Source: an uncultured Ignavibacteriota bacterium (lineage in GTDB: Bacteria; Bacteroidota; Ignavibacteria; UBA10030; UBA8401). From it: 64,000 nt of DNA. Position numbers and translations under genes: made by a program. The stretch lies in assembly GCA_903884005.1 (NCBI GenBank), contig CAISDA010000059.1, positions 56,681-120,680 on the forward strand. The letters run 5' to 3'. Shown one piece after another: positions 18,394-27,752 of the stretch; position 1 is the stretch's first letter, and every line of letters starts with the position of its first letter. A model generated the notes under the pieces. That model made no database searches, had not been told where the DNA came from, and was given only the letters and a program-made list of their open reading frames with translations.

Positions 18394-19509
18394 ATGATTT
18401 GGAATTGGCAGCAACCCGATTGGCCGCAGTTTCGATACGAAAAAGCTCAGCGTGAAGTCCAGGAAGACTGCTTCCTGCATTCAGCAGGGATCTTGCTGGG
18501 CGTGATCAAACATTTAGACGCTGATGCTCACGAGAAGTTGCGCATTGAACTCATCACCAACGAAGCGCTTCAAACGTCTGCGATTGAAGGCGAAATTCTG
18601 GACCGCGAGAGCGTACAATCCTCCCTTCGCCGGCAGTTTGGTTTACAAACCGATGATCGCCGCATTCCGCCGCGAGAGCAAGGAATCGCAGGGATGATGG
18701 TTGAACTATACAAGACCTTCGCTGAGCCGCTCACTCATGAAACACTTTTTCATTGGCACACACTTCTCACTCAAGGCCGAACAGACTTAAGAGACATCGG
18801 TTGCTATCGAACGCATGAAGAGCCCATGCAGGTGGTCTCAGCGCGATTGGATCGGCCTACTGTTCATTTTGAAGCGCCACCCTCCCGCAATGTTCATAAA
18901 GAAATGGATCACTTTGTGGAATGGTTCAATCGAACGGTACCTGGAGGCCCCAACCCTTTGCCTCCTGTCACACGATCCGGAATCGCGCATCTATATTTTG
19001 TCACCATCCATCCATTTGAAGACGGTAACGGACGCGTGGGGCGGGCGATCGCGGAAAAGGCGCTCGCTCAGAGTTTGGGGCATCCCACACTTCTGGCATT
19101 GGCCGACGCGATCAAGCGCAGACAGAAGGAATACTACCGCGCTTTGGAAGAGGCCAATAAAGACAATGATATTTCTTCGTGGCTCGCATGGTTTGCCGAC
19201 ACCGTTTTAGACGCACAAAGCACCACGCAAATGCGGGTCGAGTTCCTGGTTGAAAAAACAAAGCTGTTGGATCGATTAAGGGGGCAGCTGAATCAACGTC
19301 AGGAAAAAGCGTTGCTTCGGATGTTCCAGGAAGGCCCCGATGGTTTCAAAGGCGGTATGAGTGCCGAGAAATACATCGCGATCGCTCCTACGTCGCCTGC
19401 AACAGCCACGCGTGACCTGCAGGATCTCGTCGAAAAAGGGGCTCTTGTTCGTAAAGGTGAACGTAAACACACGCGGTATTATCTATCCGTTATATCCGAT
19501 CATCCCTGA
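18394..19509 (+). CDS. Fic-family AMPylase with N-terminal inhibitory motif and C-terminal winged helix
   Basis: A 371-residue Fic protein, probably an NMP-transferase acting on a target protein. The DUF4172-type N-terminus (MIWNWQQPDWPQF) sets the start at 18394, with GGAG six bases upstream; the ATG at 18382 lies inside an inverted repeat and has no such site. The inhibitory helix motif T61SAIEG66 fits (S/T)xxxE(G/N), i.e. a self-inhibited class II Fic. The catalytic loop HPFEDGNGRVGR (His206) is intact. The C-terminal ~90 residues (LNQRQEKALLRMFQEG ... ATATRDLQDLVEKGALVRKG) look like a winged helix. No separate antitoxin is visible. Confidence 0.9.
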   Translation: MIWNWQQPDWPQFRYEKAQREVQEDCFLHSAGILLGVIKHLDADAHEKLRIELITNEALQTSAIEGEILDRESVQSSLRRQFGLQTDDRRIPPREQGIAGMMVELYKTFAEPLTHETLFHWHTLLTQGRTDLRDIGCYRTHEEPMQVVSARLDRPTVHFEAPPSRNVHKEMDHFVEWFNRTVPGGPNPLPPVTRSGIAHLYFVTIHPFEDGNGRVGRAIAEKALAQSLGHPTLLALADAIKRRQKEYYRALEEANKDNDISSWLAWFADTVLDAQSTTQMRVEFLVEKTKLLDRLRGQLNQRQEKALLRMFQEGPDGFKGGMSAEKYIAIAPTSPATATRDLQDLVEKGALVRKGERKHTRYYLSVISDHP

Positions 19510-19621
19510 AGCAGCGCGACTGCGCGATCCGGCAGCTCTGCAATCGCGTCCGAACGACTGCTCGATTAATGCATTGCAGTGCCCGAAATTGGGGGATAAA
19601 AAACAATGTCTGGAATTGGCC

Positions 19622-20164
19622 ATGAAGATAGAAACTAATCTGGAGACCATCAAATCGATCGGGAAAGAGAAGGAAGAGGAAAATTGGAAATTCCGTTCCT
19701 ATCTAAAAGACTTGCACGGCGTTGATCTTGATGCAATCGTTCAAAAGTTATATGCTGATGTTTCATCACACATTGATTGCACACAATGTGCAAACTGCTG
19801 CAGGGCCATGTATCCAAGTTTAGATGAAGAAGATGTTGTTGCGTTTTCATCACACATGAATAAAAGCATTGAAGAATTCATCACTGAATATTTGATAGAG
19901 TCTAATGAAGAAAAAAATAAATACAATTTCAATTCCGTCCCTTGCCCATTTCTAGCAGAGAACAAGTGTACTCATTATGCCGGCCGGCCGAAAGATTGTA
20001 AGTCGTATCCCCATCTACAGAAAGAAAATTTTACATTCCGATTAATGAGTGTTATCGAAAATTATTCGATCTGTCCCATTGTCTTTAACGTGTACGAACG
20101 ATTAAAGACGGAAATATGGCGAAAGCTAATGTACGAGAACATCATCGGTGGGTCACCGGCATAA
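19622..20164 (+). CDS. YkgJ-type cysteine-cluster protein
   Basis: A 180-residue protein with the zinc- or iron-binding CxxCxxCC pattern of the YkgJ (CxxCxxCC) family: CTQCANCCRAMYPSL, then CPFLAENKCTHYAGRPKDCKSYP. Biochemical role is unknown for the family. The ATG at 19622 is chosen because the upstream part of the ORF has no family resemblance and overlaps the Fic stop. The coding sequence is AT-richer than surrounding housekeeping genes. Its last 23 bp overlap the 3' end of the convergent methyltransferase gene. Confidence 0.75.
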   Translation: MKIETNLETIKSIGKEKEEENWKFRSYLKDLHGVDLDAIVQKLYADVSSHIDCTQCANCCRAMYPSLDEEDVVAFSSHMNKSIEEFITEYLIESNEEKNKYNFNSVPCPFLAENKCTHYAGRPKDCKSYPHLQKENFTFRLMSVIENYSICPIVFNVYERLKTEIWRKLMYENIIGGSPA

Positions 20165-20987
20165 CCGATCGATCAACGCTGCGCTGCCGCTGCACTTCAT
20201 AGAGGAAAACGGCGCTTGCACAGGCGACATTGAATGAATTGAATCCGTCGCGCATGGGTATGCGGACGGATTCGTCGCAGATGGCCAGTACCTCGTCTGA
20301 AATGCCCGATCCCTCGCTGCCCAGCACGATGCAGCATGGACCAGTGAACGATGCATCGGTAATATCGATCGTTTCATCATGGGCGTCGGCCGCAACAAGG
20401 CGTATCCCTTTTTCCTTTACTCTCAAGAGCATCGCCGAGAGCGCAGGGCTCGAAACGATCGGCAGACGGAAAATATTCCCCATTGAATTTCTCACCGACC
20501 TCCGCAAATACGGGTCGCACGACGAATCGCTCGTGAGCAGCGCATCGACCCCGAACCCGGCGCAATTGCGTATGATGACCCCCATGTTTTCGGCGTTCAT
20601 GATCCCGTCCACCGCGAGCAACAACGGCGGATGGTCCACTGCGAGCAGCAGGGTGTCGACGGACTGCGGCTTCGGGATCTTTCCCAATGCCATGACGCAT
20701 TTATGAAGGTTGTGCCCGACGATCGATTGCATCAGCGCTTCTTCGGCAATGAACACATCGATGAGGTCCTGGTTGCGCTCAAGCAGCGGCTGTACCTGTG
20801 CATACCACTGGGGCGAGAGGAGGACCGAAATAATGCGGACGTTGCTTTCGAGCATCCGGCGTACGACTTTGTCTCCTTCGGCAATGAAAATGCCCTGTTG
20901 CTGATGTTCGAGGGGGCGTTTCAATGTTCGGTACGGTTCGAGCGGAGGAATTCCGAGCGACGCGGCATGGCGTACTGATGCGATCAT
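20142..20987 (-). CDS. SpoU/TrmH-family RNA 2'-O-methyltransferase
   Basis: SPOUT-class methyltransferase of 281 residues (or 291 if the upstream GTG at 21017 is used). An N-terminal RNA-binding substrate domain (IFIAEGDKVVRRML) is followed by the three SPOUT motifs: NAENMGVIIRNCAGFG, IVLGSEGSGIS and IPMRDGFNSFNVACASAVFLYE. It would 2'-O-methylate a ribose in rRNA or tRNA; the exact site cannot be told. It is convergent with the YkgJ gene and divergent from gltX. Confidence 0.88.
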   Translation of the reverse strand: MIASVRHAASLGIPPLEPYRTLKRPLEHQQQGIFIAEGDKVVRRMLESNVRIISVLLSPQWYAQVQPLLERNQDLIDVFIAEEALMQSIVGHNLHKCVMALGKIPKPQSVDTLLLAVDHPPLLLAVDGIMNAENMGVIIRNCAGFGVDALLTSDSSCDPYLRRSVRNSMGNIFRLPIVSSPALSAMLLRVKEKGIRLVAADAHDETIDITDASFTGPCCIVLGSEGSGISDEVLAICDESVRIPMRDGFNSFNVACASAVFLYEVQRQRSVDRSVMPVTHR

Positions 20988-21059
20988 AATAGTTGATATA
21001 TGTAGTGGCCGGGACACGGTGTCCGCGTGTCTCCGGCAATGAACACAAAGGCGCGATTC

Positions 21060-21088
21060 TTGGAAGTCAGAAAAAAGTTTGCTATCTT
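21060..21088 (+). promoter_or_regulatory. Candidate gltX promoter
   Basis: TTGGAA, 17 bp, TATCTT, 68 nt before the gltX start codon. The same -10 box (TATCTT) with 17-bp spacing is found before the CheB-CheR gene. Confidence 0.5.
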
Positions 21089-21156
21089 TCTTTCACTGTT
21101 CGCCCTGTGCGATTTTTTTTTGTACACATTATTTCGTCTCTAATCGATTCCAGACA

Positions 21157-22599
21157 ATGGACAATGTTCGAGTGCGTTTTGCGCCGAGTCCGACCGGCTA
21201 TCTTCATGTCGGCGGTTTACGAACGGCGCTCTATAATTATCTTTTTGCGAAGCGGAACAACGGCACTTTCATTCTGCGTATAGAAGATACGGATCAATCA
21301 CGGAAAGTGGAAGGCGCCGTTGAAAATTTAATTTCATCGCTCACATGGGCCGGCGTCGAGTTCGACGAGGGGCCGGGCAAGGAAGGGGCCTTCGGTCCGT
21401 ACGTGCAATCGCAGCGCCTGCATCATTATTGGTGGCAGACGCAGCAATTGGTCGACGCGGACAAGGCGTATTGCTGCTTCTGCACGCCCGAACGGCTCGA
21501 AAAGGTTCGCGAGCAGCAGATCGCCGAAAAAAAATCAATTACCTACGACCGCCTCTGCAGGGAGATCCCGCAGACTGAGGCCCGCAAACGCGTCGAAGCG
21601 GGCGAGCCCTATGTTGTCCGCATGAAGGTGCCGCTCGAGGGCGAAGTGACGTTCGACGACATGATACGCGGTACGGTGACGATCGCCAATGCCATCCTGG
21701 ACGATCAGGTTCTCCTTAAGACGGACGGGTATCCGACGTATCACCTCGCTGTTGTTGTGGACGATCATGCCATGCAGATCAGCCATGTGATCCGGGGAGA
21801 GGAATGGCTGCCGAGTACGCCGAAGCATGTGCTGCTGTACCAATTTTTCGGATGGGACTTGCCCGTGTTCGCACACCTGCCGCTGCTCCTCAATCCGGAC
21901 GGCAGCAAGCTCAGCAAGCGTCAGGGCGATGTCGCCGTTGAGGATTATCGGACGAAGGGGTATCTGAAAGAGGCGCTCGTGAATTTCATTGCGTTCCTCG
22001 GATGGAATCCCGGAGACACACGCGAGATTTTTTCGCTCCAAGAATTGGTGAATGAATTCTCGTTCGAGCGCGTCGGTAAATCGGGCGCCGTGTTCAATAT
22101 CGATAAATTGAACTGGCTCAATCAGCAGCACATCCGTTTGAAAACGGAAGACGAACTGCTCGTGACGGTGAAACCGATGCTTGCCGAAAAGGGATGGACG
22201 GGATTGCCGGATGACTATCTGAAGCGTGTCATCGCTCTTCTGAAGGACCGCATCACGGTGATGCCCGATTTTACGACCGAGTGCACGTTCTTTTACGAGG
22301 ATCCGAAGAGTTTCGATGAAAAGGGACGCGCCAAAAACTGGGGCGCGGACACCGCCGGGCATCTTTCCGTGATCATGGAAAAATATGCGGCGTGCGAAGA
22401 CTTCACCGCCGCAACAACGGAACAGCTCCTGCGAGCGGCGGCCGAGGAACTGCACGTCAGTGCGGGGAAGTTGATACACCCCGTGCGCCTGGCTGCCACC
22501 GGAGTGTCTCTCGGGCCGAGCTTGTTTCATGTGCTGGAAGTATTGGGAAAAGAGACGACACTGCGCCGCATGACATATGCGATCGAGACGCTGGGATAA
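21157..22599 (+). CDS. gltX: Glutamyl-tRNA synthetase
   Basis: Class I aminoacyl-tRNA synthetase, 480 residues, charging tRNA-Glu (possibly tRNA-Gln as well). The start at 21157 gives the conserved MDNVRVRFAPSPTGYLHVGGLRTALYNYLFA; the longer ORF is upstream leader. The HIGH-like motif is PSPTGYLHVG and the KMSKS-like motif is DGSKLSKRQG. The C-terminal helical anticodon-binding domain is complete. A monocistronic transcript is likely, because 131 bp separate it from folB. Confidence 0.96.
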   Translation: MDNVRVRFAPSPTGYLHVGGLRTALYNYLFAKRNNGTFILRIEDTDQSRKVEGAVENLISSLTWAGVEFDEGPGKEGAFGPYVQSQRLHHYWWQTQQLVDADKAYCCFCTPERLEKVREQQIAEKKSITYDRLCREIPQTEARKRVEAGEPYVVRMKVPLEGEVTFDDMIRGTVTIANAILDDQVLLKTDGYPTYHLAVVVDDHAMQISHVIRGEEWLPSTPKHVLLYQFFGWDLPVFAHLPLLLNPDGSKLSKRQGDVAVEDYRTKGYLKEALVNFIAFLGWNPGDTREIFSLQELVNEFSFERVGKSGAVFNIDKLNWLNQQHIRLKTEDELLVTVKPMLAEKGWTGLPDDYLKRVIALLKDRITVMPDFTTECTFFYEDPKSFDEKGRAKNWGADTAGHLSVIMEKYAACEDFTAATTEQLLRAAAEELHVSAGKLIHPVRLAATGVSLGPSLFHVLEVLGKETTLRRMTYAIETLG

Positions 22600-22730
22600 C
22601 ATCCGGCAGGATGTTCGGCGGCAGTGTAACGTTATACCGCTGTGTAAAGCAGTGATCGCACACAATTCCGTGTCATGCCGGAGCGAGATCCACTCGTTCG
22701 GGGCTGACTGGGAAGAGATGAGAACAGGAA

Positions 22731-23105
22731 ATGCGTACACTCGATATCATCAGGCTTCAGAATGCCGTGTTCTATGCCTACCACGGCGTGCTGAAAGACG
22801 AACAGACGAACGGCGGAAAATTTGAAGTCGATGTGGAACTTCATGCCGACCTCACAGCGGCGCGCACGACGGATTCGCTTCACCACACGGTGAATTACGA
22901 ACAGGCCTATGCCGTCATTAAGAAGGCCGTGATGGAAAAAAAATATTATCTTATCGAAGCCGTCGCTCATTCCATCGGGCAGACGCTGCTGAGGGAATTT
23001 CCGATCGTGGAAAAGGTCACCGTCCGTGTCCGGAAGCCGGGTGCTCCCGTGCATGGGGTGCTGGACACCATTGAAGTGGAAATTGAGTCGGCGCGAAAAG
23101 AATGA
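22731..23105 (+). CDS. folB: Dihydroneopterin aldolase
   Basis: Folate pathway enzyme converting 7,8-dihydroneopterin to 6-hydroxymethyl-dihydropterin and glycolaldehyde. It is 124 residues, the usual size, with the N-terminal FYAYHGVLKDEQTNGGKFEVDVEL (active-site Tyr and pterin-binding Glu in this block), NYEQAYAVI and the late VRKPGAP motif. It overlaps folK by 4 bp (ATGA), so both successive pterin steps are translationally coupled. Confidence 0.93.
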   Translation: MRTLDIIRLQNAVFYAYHGVLKDEQTNGGKFEVDVELHADLTAARTTDSLHHTVNYEQAYAVIKKAVMEKKYYLIEAVAHSIGQTLLREFPIVEKVTVRVRKPGAPVHGVLDTIEVEIESARKE

Positions 23106-23623
23106 CGGAGCGCGTGTTTGTCGGGCTGGGCTCGAATGTCGGAGACCGATACAGGCATCTGTGCGATGCGGTGAAGGCGTTGAACCTCCTTCCCGCAACG
23201 CGTGTCGAACGGATGTCGTCGATCTACGAAACGGAGCCCGTCGGGGTTGAGGATCAGGATCCATTCTTCAACGCGGCGGTGGAACTCCGGACGTCGCTCG
23301 ATGCGACGGCGTTGTATCATTCGTTGAAATCCATTGAATGCGCGATCGGCCGCCGTCCCACGTTTCGCTACGGACCGCGCGAGATCGATCTGGATCTTTT
23401 GCTCTACGGATCGCGCTGCATCGATAACGAGTGGATCACCGTCCCGCATAAAGAAGTGCAAACGCGCCGGTTCGTGCTCGCGCCGCTGGCGGAAATTGCG
23501 GCCGACGTATGCCACCCCGTGTTCAACGTGACCATCGGTACGCTGCTTGAGAACTGCGGCGATCGGCATGAAGTATCAAAACAACAGATTCCACTCACAT
23601 CCGCTCTGCAGGACTTCTTGTGA
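23102..23623 (+). CDS. folK: 6-hydroxymethyl-7,8-dihydropterin pyrophosphokinase
   Basis: Transfers pyrophosphate from ATP to hydroxymethyl-dihydropterin, the step after FolB. 173 residues. Signature blocks: VFVGLGSNVGDRYRHL, SSIYETEPVGVEDQDPFFNAAVEL, GRRPTFRYGPREIDLDLLLYG (metal Asp pair) and VPHKEVQTRRFVLAPLAEIA. Start and stop overlap folB and the deoxynucleoside kinase by 4 bp each. Confidence 0.95.
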   Translation: MTERVFVGLGSNVGDRYRHLCDAVKALNLLPATRVERMSSIYETEPVGVEDQDPFFNAAVELRTSLDATALYHSLKSIECAIGRRPTFRYGPREIDLDLLLYGSRCIDNEWITVPHKEVQTRRFVLAPLAEIAADVCHPVFNVTIGTLLENCGDRHEVSKQQIPLTSALQDFL

Positions 23624-24279
23624 TACGTTATCCGTCGGATATCCGGTATATCGCCATCGAAGGCGTGATAGGCGCCGGCAAAACATCGTTGGTGCAGCTG
23701 CTCACCGAGCGCTTGAATGCCAAATGCGTGTTCGAAAAATTTGAAGAGAACCCGTTTCTGGAACGCTTCTACACGGAACCGGAGCGGTTTGCTTTTCAGA
23801 CGCAAATATTTTTTCTGCTGAGCCGGTACCGGCAGCAACAGGAATTATTCCAGGCCGATTTGTTCCATTCCATCGTGATCTCGGATTATATTTTCGACAA
23901 GGATAAAATATTCGCGTATTTGAATCTTCAGGACGATGAACTGAAGCTCTATGATACGCTCGTGACGTCCATCGAAAAAAACGTGCCGAAGCCCGATCTT
24001 GTCGTCTACCTGCAATCGAGCGTCGACCGGCTCATGACGAACATCCGGAAGCGCGCGCGGTCGTACGAAGAGAACATGTCCGAGGAGTATATCAAGGAAT
24101 TGAATGAAGCGTACAATTACTTCTTCTTCCGCTATAAAACCTCGCCGCTGCTCATCGTGAACGCAACGGAGATTGATTTTGTGAACAACCCCGAACATTT
24201 TGAGGACCTGTGCGAACAGATCTTCAAACAGGATAAACCGCCGGTCGAATATTACAACCCGGCAATTCGCAAGAAATGA
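23620..24279 (+). CDS. Deoxynucleoside kinase
   Basis: A 219-residue dNK-family kinase (deoxyadenosine/deoxyguanosine type) of the nucleotide salvage pathway. P-loop EGVIGAGKTSLVQLL, the substrate Glu in FEENPFLERFY, the DRS-like segment ISDYIFDKDKIFA, and the LID arginines in NIRKRARSYEENMS. GTG start in a GTGA overlap with folK. Gene order folB-folK-dNK is common in Bacteroidota, and which deoxynucleoside is preferred cannot be told. Confidence 0.9.
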   Translation: MIRYPSDIRYIAIEGVIGAGKTSLVQLLTERLNAKCVFEKFEENPFLERFYTEPERFAFQTQIFFLLSRYRQQQELFQADLFHSIVISDYIFDKDKIFAYLNLQDDELKLYDTLVTSIEKNVPKPDLVVYLQSSVDRLMTNIRKRARSYEENMSEEYIKELNEAYNYFFFRYKTSPLLIVNATEIDFVNNPEHFEDLCEQIFKQDKPPVEYYNPAIRKK

Positions 24280-24289
24280 GTTTGTTGTC

Positions 24290-24496
24290 ATGGTGCTCTT
24301 CGATATTTTGTTGGTTGTCATCGTCACCTATATTGTCGCGAAAGTCTTCGGCGTCATCATCCAATTCATACGCATCGTCATGAAATTCGCGAAGCCCGAC
24401 CAGCCGACAGCGGGCCGCACCGCGCGGGGTAAGTCTCCGATGCCGTACAACAACGTGGAAGACGTCGATTACGAAGACATCACCGATAAGAAATAA
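24290..24496 (+). CDS. Small single-span membrane protein (DUF4834-like)
   Basis: A 68-residue protein: an N-terminal hydrophobic span (MVLFDILLVVIVTYIVAKVFGVIIQFI) and a polar tail ending NNVEDVDYEDITDKK, with the acidic VDYE block typical of DUF4834-type proteins in this phylum. Function unknown. The start at 24290, just after the kinase stop, is preferred over the longer ORF that overlaps the kinase. It is 15 bp ahead of the GT9 gene and so in the same operon. Confidence 0.65.
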   Translation: MVLFDILLVVIVTYIVAKVFGVIIQFIRIVMKFAKPDQPTAGRTARGKSPMPYNNVEDVDYEDITDKK

Positions 24497-24511
24497 CATC
24501 AGGACCCAAGC

Positions 24512-25636
24512 ATGTATTCCGCAGAACTGTTCGTGAAACGACTGCTCATCCGCATATTTCACCGTTGGGCGGTGCGCCCGTTCTGCGCGCCGATGGATGT
24601 GCCGCTTGCTTCTCTCAAGCGGATCCTTGTTGTGCGCCAGCACGATCAGATGGGGGACCTGCTGATCTCGACGCCTGCCGTCAGGGCGCTGCGTCTCCGC
24701 TTTCCCGATGCGTTCATCGCCGTTGTGGTGCGCGATTATACCAGGGCAATGATGGAAAACAACCCGAACATCGACCAACTCATCATCTTCCATGATCAGT
24801 TGAAGAATTGGTCGTGGGCCGAAGCCAAAAAATTCTGGAACGAACTGCGGGGCGGCGGCGGATTCGATTGCGCGATCGTCCTGAACACGGTGTCCCGCTC
24901 GTTTTCATCGGATCTCATCGCGCTCCTGAGCCGTGCGCGGTACATCGTCGGGCCCGATCACATACGGCAGGACACGGCGCTCCCGGAGAAGATCTATAAC
25001 GTCTCCGCGCACCGCGACCCGAAGAAAAAAACCGAGATCGAATACAATCTCGACGTGGTCGGCGTGCTCGGCGCTGTTCCCGATTCGCTTGAGTACGACC
25101 TTGTGCCGACGAATGGGGAACGCATGGAGGCGGAAAACATCTTCTCCTCGCTCTCGATACCTAAAGGGAAGACCGTCATCGGCGTCCATTTCGGAACGCT
25201 CTTGATCACGCGTCGCTATCCCGTTGAAATGCTCGCCGGGGTGATCGATGCGATGATCGAAAAATTCGATGCGGAGATCGCGCTCATCGTCGGCCCGAAC
25301 GAGGTCGAGTTGCGGAAGTATCTGCTGACGCTTTTGCACCACCGCGTGTATGCGGCGCCGCTCATGCCCATCCGTGTGAGCGCCGCATTCATGAATCACC
25401 TCGATCTGTTCGTCGGGAATGATACGGGCACACTCCATATCGCTTCGGCCCGGCGCGTTCCGACCGTGACATTGTACGGTCCGACCGATCCTACAATATG
25501 GAAGCCGCCCCACGCGCGCCATTTTGCCGTCATCGCTGCCGACCGGGTCATCACATCGATAACGCTCGAACAGGCGATGGCCGTTATTGCAGAGGCCCTT
25601 GAGTATGCCGCCGCACACAGGCACGAAAGACCGTAA
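24512..25636 (+). CDS. Glycosyltransferase family 9 (heptosyltransferase-like)
   Basis: A 374-residue GT-B enzyme of the ADP-heptose:LPS heptosyltransferase family. N-terminal block RILVVRQHDQMGDLLISTPAVRALRLRFP, C-terminal nucleotide-sugar block VGNDTGTLHIASARRVPTVTLYGPTDPTIW. It probably transfers a heptose or related sugar to the LPS core at the inner membrane. Acceptor and donor cannot be told from sequence. It closes the folB operon; a family B repeat follows. Confidence 0.88.
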   Translation: MYSAELFVKRLLIRIFHRWAVRPFCAPMDVPLASLKRILVVRQHDQMGDLLISTPAVRALRLRFPDAFIAVVVRDYTRAMMENNPNIDQLIIFHDQLKNWSWAEAKKFWNELRGGGGFDCAIVLNTVSRSFSSDLIALLSRARYIVGPDHIRQDTALPEKIYNVSAHRDPKKKTEIEYNLDVVGVLGAVPDSLEYDLVPTNGERMEAENIFSSLSIPKGKTVIGVHFGTLLITRRYPVEMLAGVIDAMIEKFDAEIALIVGPNEVELRKYLLTLLHHRVYAAPLMPIRVSAAFMNHLDLFVGNDTGTLHIASARRVPTVTLYGPTDPTIWKPPHARHFAVIAADRVITSITLEQAMAVIAEALEYAAAHRHERP

Positions 25637-25751
25637 AAAACGGTTACTACTGTCAGCCGATGATCGGGGAGCAGAACGCGCCTCAAATCACTGTCCTGAG
25701 GTTGTCAACGTGACTGTGCCAAGAATCTTCATGCACATGACAAAAATTACA

Positions 25752-25870
25752 GTCATCCAGAGCGAAGCGAAGGATCTAAAATGGTGATCGCCAGGAGCAG
25801 CTCTGAATCGATGCTGCCTGTTGTCGTATGCCTGTTAGATTCTTCGGTCGCTTCGCTCCTTCAGAATGAC
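25752..25870. repeat. Dispersed repeat, family B (two facing arms)
   Basis: Left arm GTCATCCAGAGCGAAGCGAAGGATCT (25752-25777) and right arm AGATTCTTCGGTCGCTTCGCTCC..AGAATGAC (25837-25870) form a long imperfect inverted repeat around a ~60-bp middle. The same arms occur near 27556 and 41557. It fills the GT9-methyltransferase gap. Confidence 0.8.
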
Positions 25871-25908
25871 GGGTTTTTATAGTATGAAAAGCGGTTGGAA
25901 TTATTTAG

Positions 25909-26487
25909 GTGGTGCACAAAAATCAGAAAAGGAAATATCCTGTGGATGAAAAATTGAAAATTCTCGATATCGGCTGCGGTCCCCACAGCAAAAAACCGGG
26001 ATCCATCGGCCTGGACATACGGCCCTCGCCCAATGTCGACGTGGTCCACGACCTGGATGTGTATCCGTATCCGTTTAAGGATAACGAGTTCGACTACATT
26101 GAAATGTCGCACATCATCGAACATGTCCAGCGTCCGCTGGACCTGATGAACGAGGTGCTGCGGATCTCCAAGAACGGCGCCACGATCAGGATCATCACGC
26201 CTCACTACACCTCGCAGATGTCTTACGGCGACATGGAACACTTTCACCATTTCGGCTACGTGACATTCACGAACCTGCAGAATTCAGGGCGGTTCAAATT
26301 GAAAAAGCACAAGCTGTATTTCACTGACCTGTATAAAGTGTTCGGCATCAGCCTGCTGGCAAACCTCTTTCCGAGACGATGGGAAAAATATCTGAGCTTT
26401 ATTTTTCCGGCAATGTATGTGGAAGTGTTTCTGGAAGCGGTCAAGACCGATGGCGCCAACGACTTCAAAGAGAAATACATCTACTAA
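25909..26487 (+). CDS. Class I SAM-dependent methyltransferase
   Basis: A 192-residue methyltransferase of the type 11 group. SAM-binding motif I ILDIGCGPHSKKPGSIGLDI, then FKDNEFDYIEMSHIIEHV and MNEVLRISKNGATIRIITPH. The C-terminus is longer and aromatic (FGISLLANLFPRRWEKYLSFIFPAMYVEVFLEAVK), perhaps a membrane-facing helix. Translation starts at GTG with GG upstream. Its substrate is unknown; nearness to the GT9 gene makes a surface-glycan or lipid acceptor possible. Confidence 0.75.
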   Translation: MVHKNQKRKYPVDEKLKILDIGCGPHSKKPGSIGLDIRPSPNVDVVHDLDVYPYPFKDNEFDYIEMSHIIEHVQRPLDLMNEVLRISKNGATIRIITPHYTSQMSYGDMEHFHHFGYVTFTNLQNSGRFKLKKHKLYFTDLYKVFGISLLANLFPRRWEKYLSFIFPAMYVEVFLEAVKTDGANDFKEKYIY

Positions 26488-26546
26488 CAGTGGCCGCGTG
26501 AATGAAGGGCGAGTGGTATCAAGCTGCAACTGAATGAGGATATGTT

Positions 26547-27494
26547 ATGCTGGTACGAACAACGGACACCGTTCCGCACAATCTTGCAGACGAAATTCTC
26601 CGTCTCAAAAACGAGTTGAATGCCGTCATCCTGGCGCACTACTATCAGGAATCGGAGATACAGGATCTCGCGGATTTCGTCGGCGACAGCCTCGAATTAT
26701 CGCGGCGCGCGGCTGCAACGGATGCCGACGTCATCGTCTTCGGGGGCGTTCACTTCATGGCCGAGACTGCCAAAATTCTGAATCCGCACAAACTCGTGCT
26801 GCTGCCGGACCTCGACGCTGGTTGTTCGCTGGCCGAAGGGTGTCCCGCACCGGCGTTCAGGCAATTCCGTGAATCGCATCCGGGCCATGTGGCGATCACG
26901 TACATCAACTGCACGGCCGAAGTGAAGGCCCTCAGCGACATCATTTGCACATCAAGCAACGCCGAAAAATTGATCAGGCAGATACCGGCGGATACGCCCA
27001 TCCTGTTTTCGCCCGACAAGAACCTCGGGGCCTGGCTGCAAAAGAAAACCGGGCGCGATATGCTGCTCTGGAACGGCAGCTGCATCGTGCACGAAACGTT
27101 CAGCGAGAGAAAGATCATCGCCCTGCAGCTGGAGCATCCCGGCGCCGAGATCATTGCGCATCCCGAGTGCGAGGCGTCGCTGCTGTCCCGCGCGGCGTTC
27201 ATCGGTTCGACCAGCGCGCTGCTGCACTACGTGCAGTCGAGCCCTGCGCAGGAATTCATTGTCGCGACCGAAGCGGGCATTCTTCACCAGATGGAAAAGC
27301 ACTGTCCGGGCAAGCGCTATTATCCCGCTCCGCCCGATGCCAACTGCGCGTGCAACGAATGCCCGCACATGAAGCGCAATACGATGGAAAAACTCTACCT
27401 CTGCATGAAGAACCGCACGCCGGAGATCACGATGGGCGAGGACCTGCGGCTTCGCGCGCTGAAACCGATACAGCGCATGCTCGAGATGAGCTGA
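26547..27494 (+). CDS. nadA: Quinolinate synthase
   Basis: 4Fe-4S enzyme of de novo NAD synthesis that condenses iminoaspartate with dihydroxyacetone phosphate. 315 residues. Family blocks: [73 protein letters not shown] and [11 protein letters not shown]. The three cluster cysteines fall in [16 protein letters not shown] and the central IAHPEC/NCTAE region. nadB and nadC are not in the window. It stands alone between a methyltransferase and a repeat-filled gap. Confidence 0.95.
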   Translation: MLVRTTDTVPHNLADEILRLKNELNAVILAHYYQESEIQDLADFVGDSLELSRRAAATDADVIVFGGVHFMAETAKILNPHKLVLLPDLDAGCSLAEGCPAPAFRQFRESHPGHVAITYINCTAEVKALSDIICTSSNAEKLIRQIPADTPILFSPDKNLGAWLQKKTGRDMLLWNGSCIVHETFSERKIIALQLEHPGAEIIAHPECEASLLSRAAFIGSTSALLHYVQSSPAQEFIVATEAGILHQMEKHCPGKRYYPAPPDANCACNECPHMKRNTMEKLYLCMKNRTPEITMGEDLRLRALKPIQRMLEMS

Positions 27495-27527
27495 TGCATC
27501 GAGTGCCAGTGCAGTATTCCTCCTTCG

Positions 27528-27702
27528 TAACTACTCAGCGTGCCATACAATTCGTGTCATTCTGAAGGAGCTCGAGCGACTGAAGAATCTTGCTGGCTGC
27601 TTACATGGTGCAAGATTCTTCGCTTGCGCTCAGAATGACAGAGTACTGATGTCATATGCATAATGATTCTTGGCGCAGCCAAGATGAAACCTCAGAATGA
27701 CA
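27528..27702. repeat. Dispersed repeat, family B (nadA downstream)
   Basis: GTGTCATTCTGAAGGAGCTC..GAAGAATCT on the left faces AAGATTCTTCGCTTGCGCTCAGAATGACA (27612-27640), with a further degenerate half (GATTCTTGGCGCAGCC ... CTCAGAATGACA) to 27702. The leading 64 bp from GTAACTACTCAGCG match the copy at 41528 closely. Confidence 0.85.
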
Positions 27703-27752
27703 GCTATTCGTGAATAGGTATGCTCACGAGTATTCGACAATAGCGGTTGAAT

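Noticed and set aside
21535-22740. 401-residue minus-strand ORF covering most of gltX
   Set aside because: Shadow ORF opposite a secure synthetase; the translation is His/Arg-rich without motifs.
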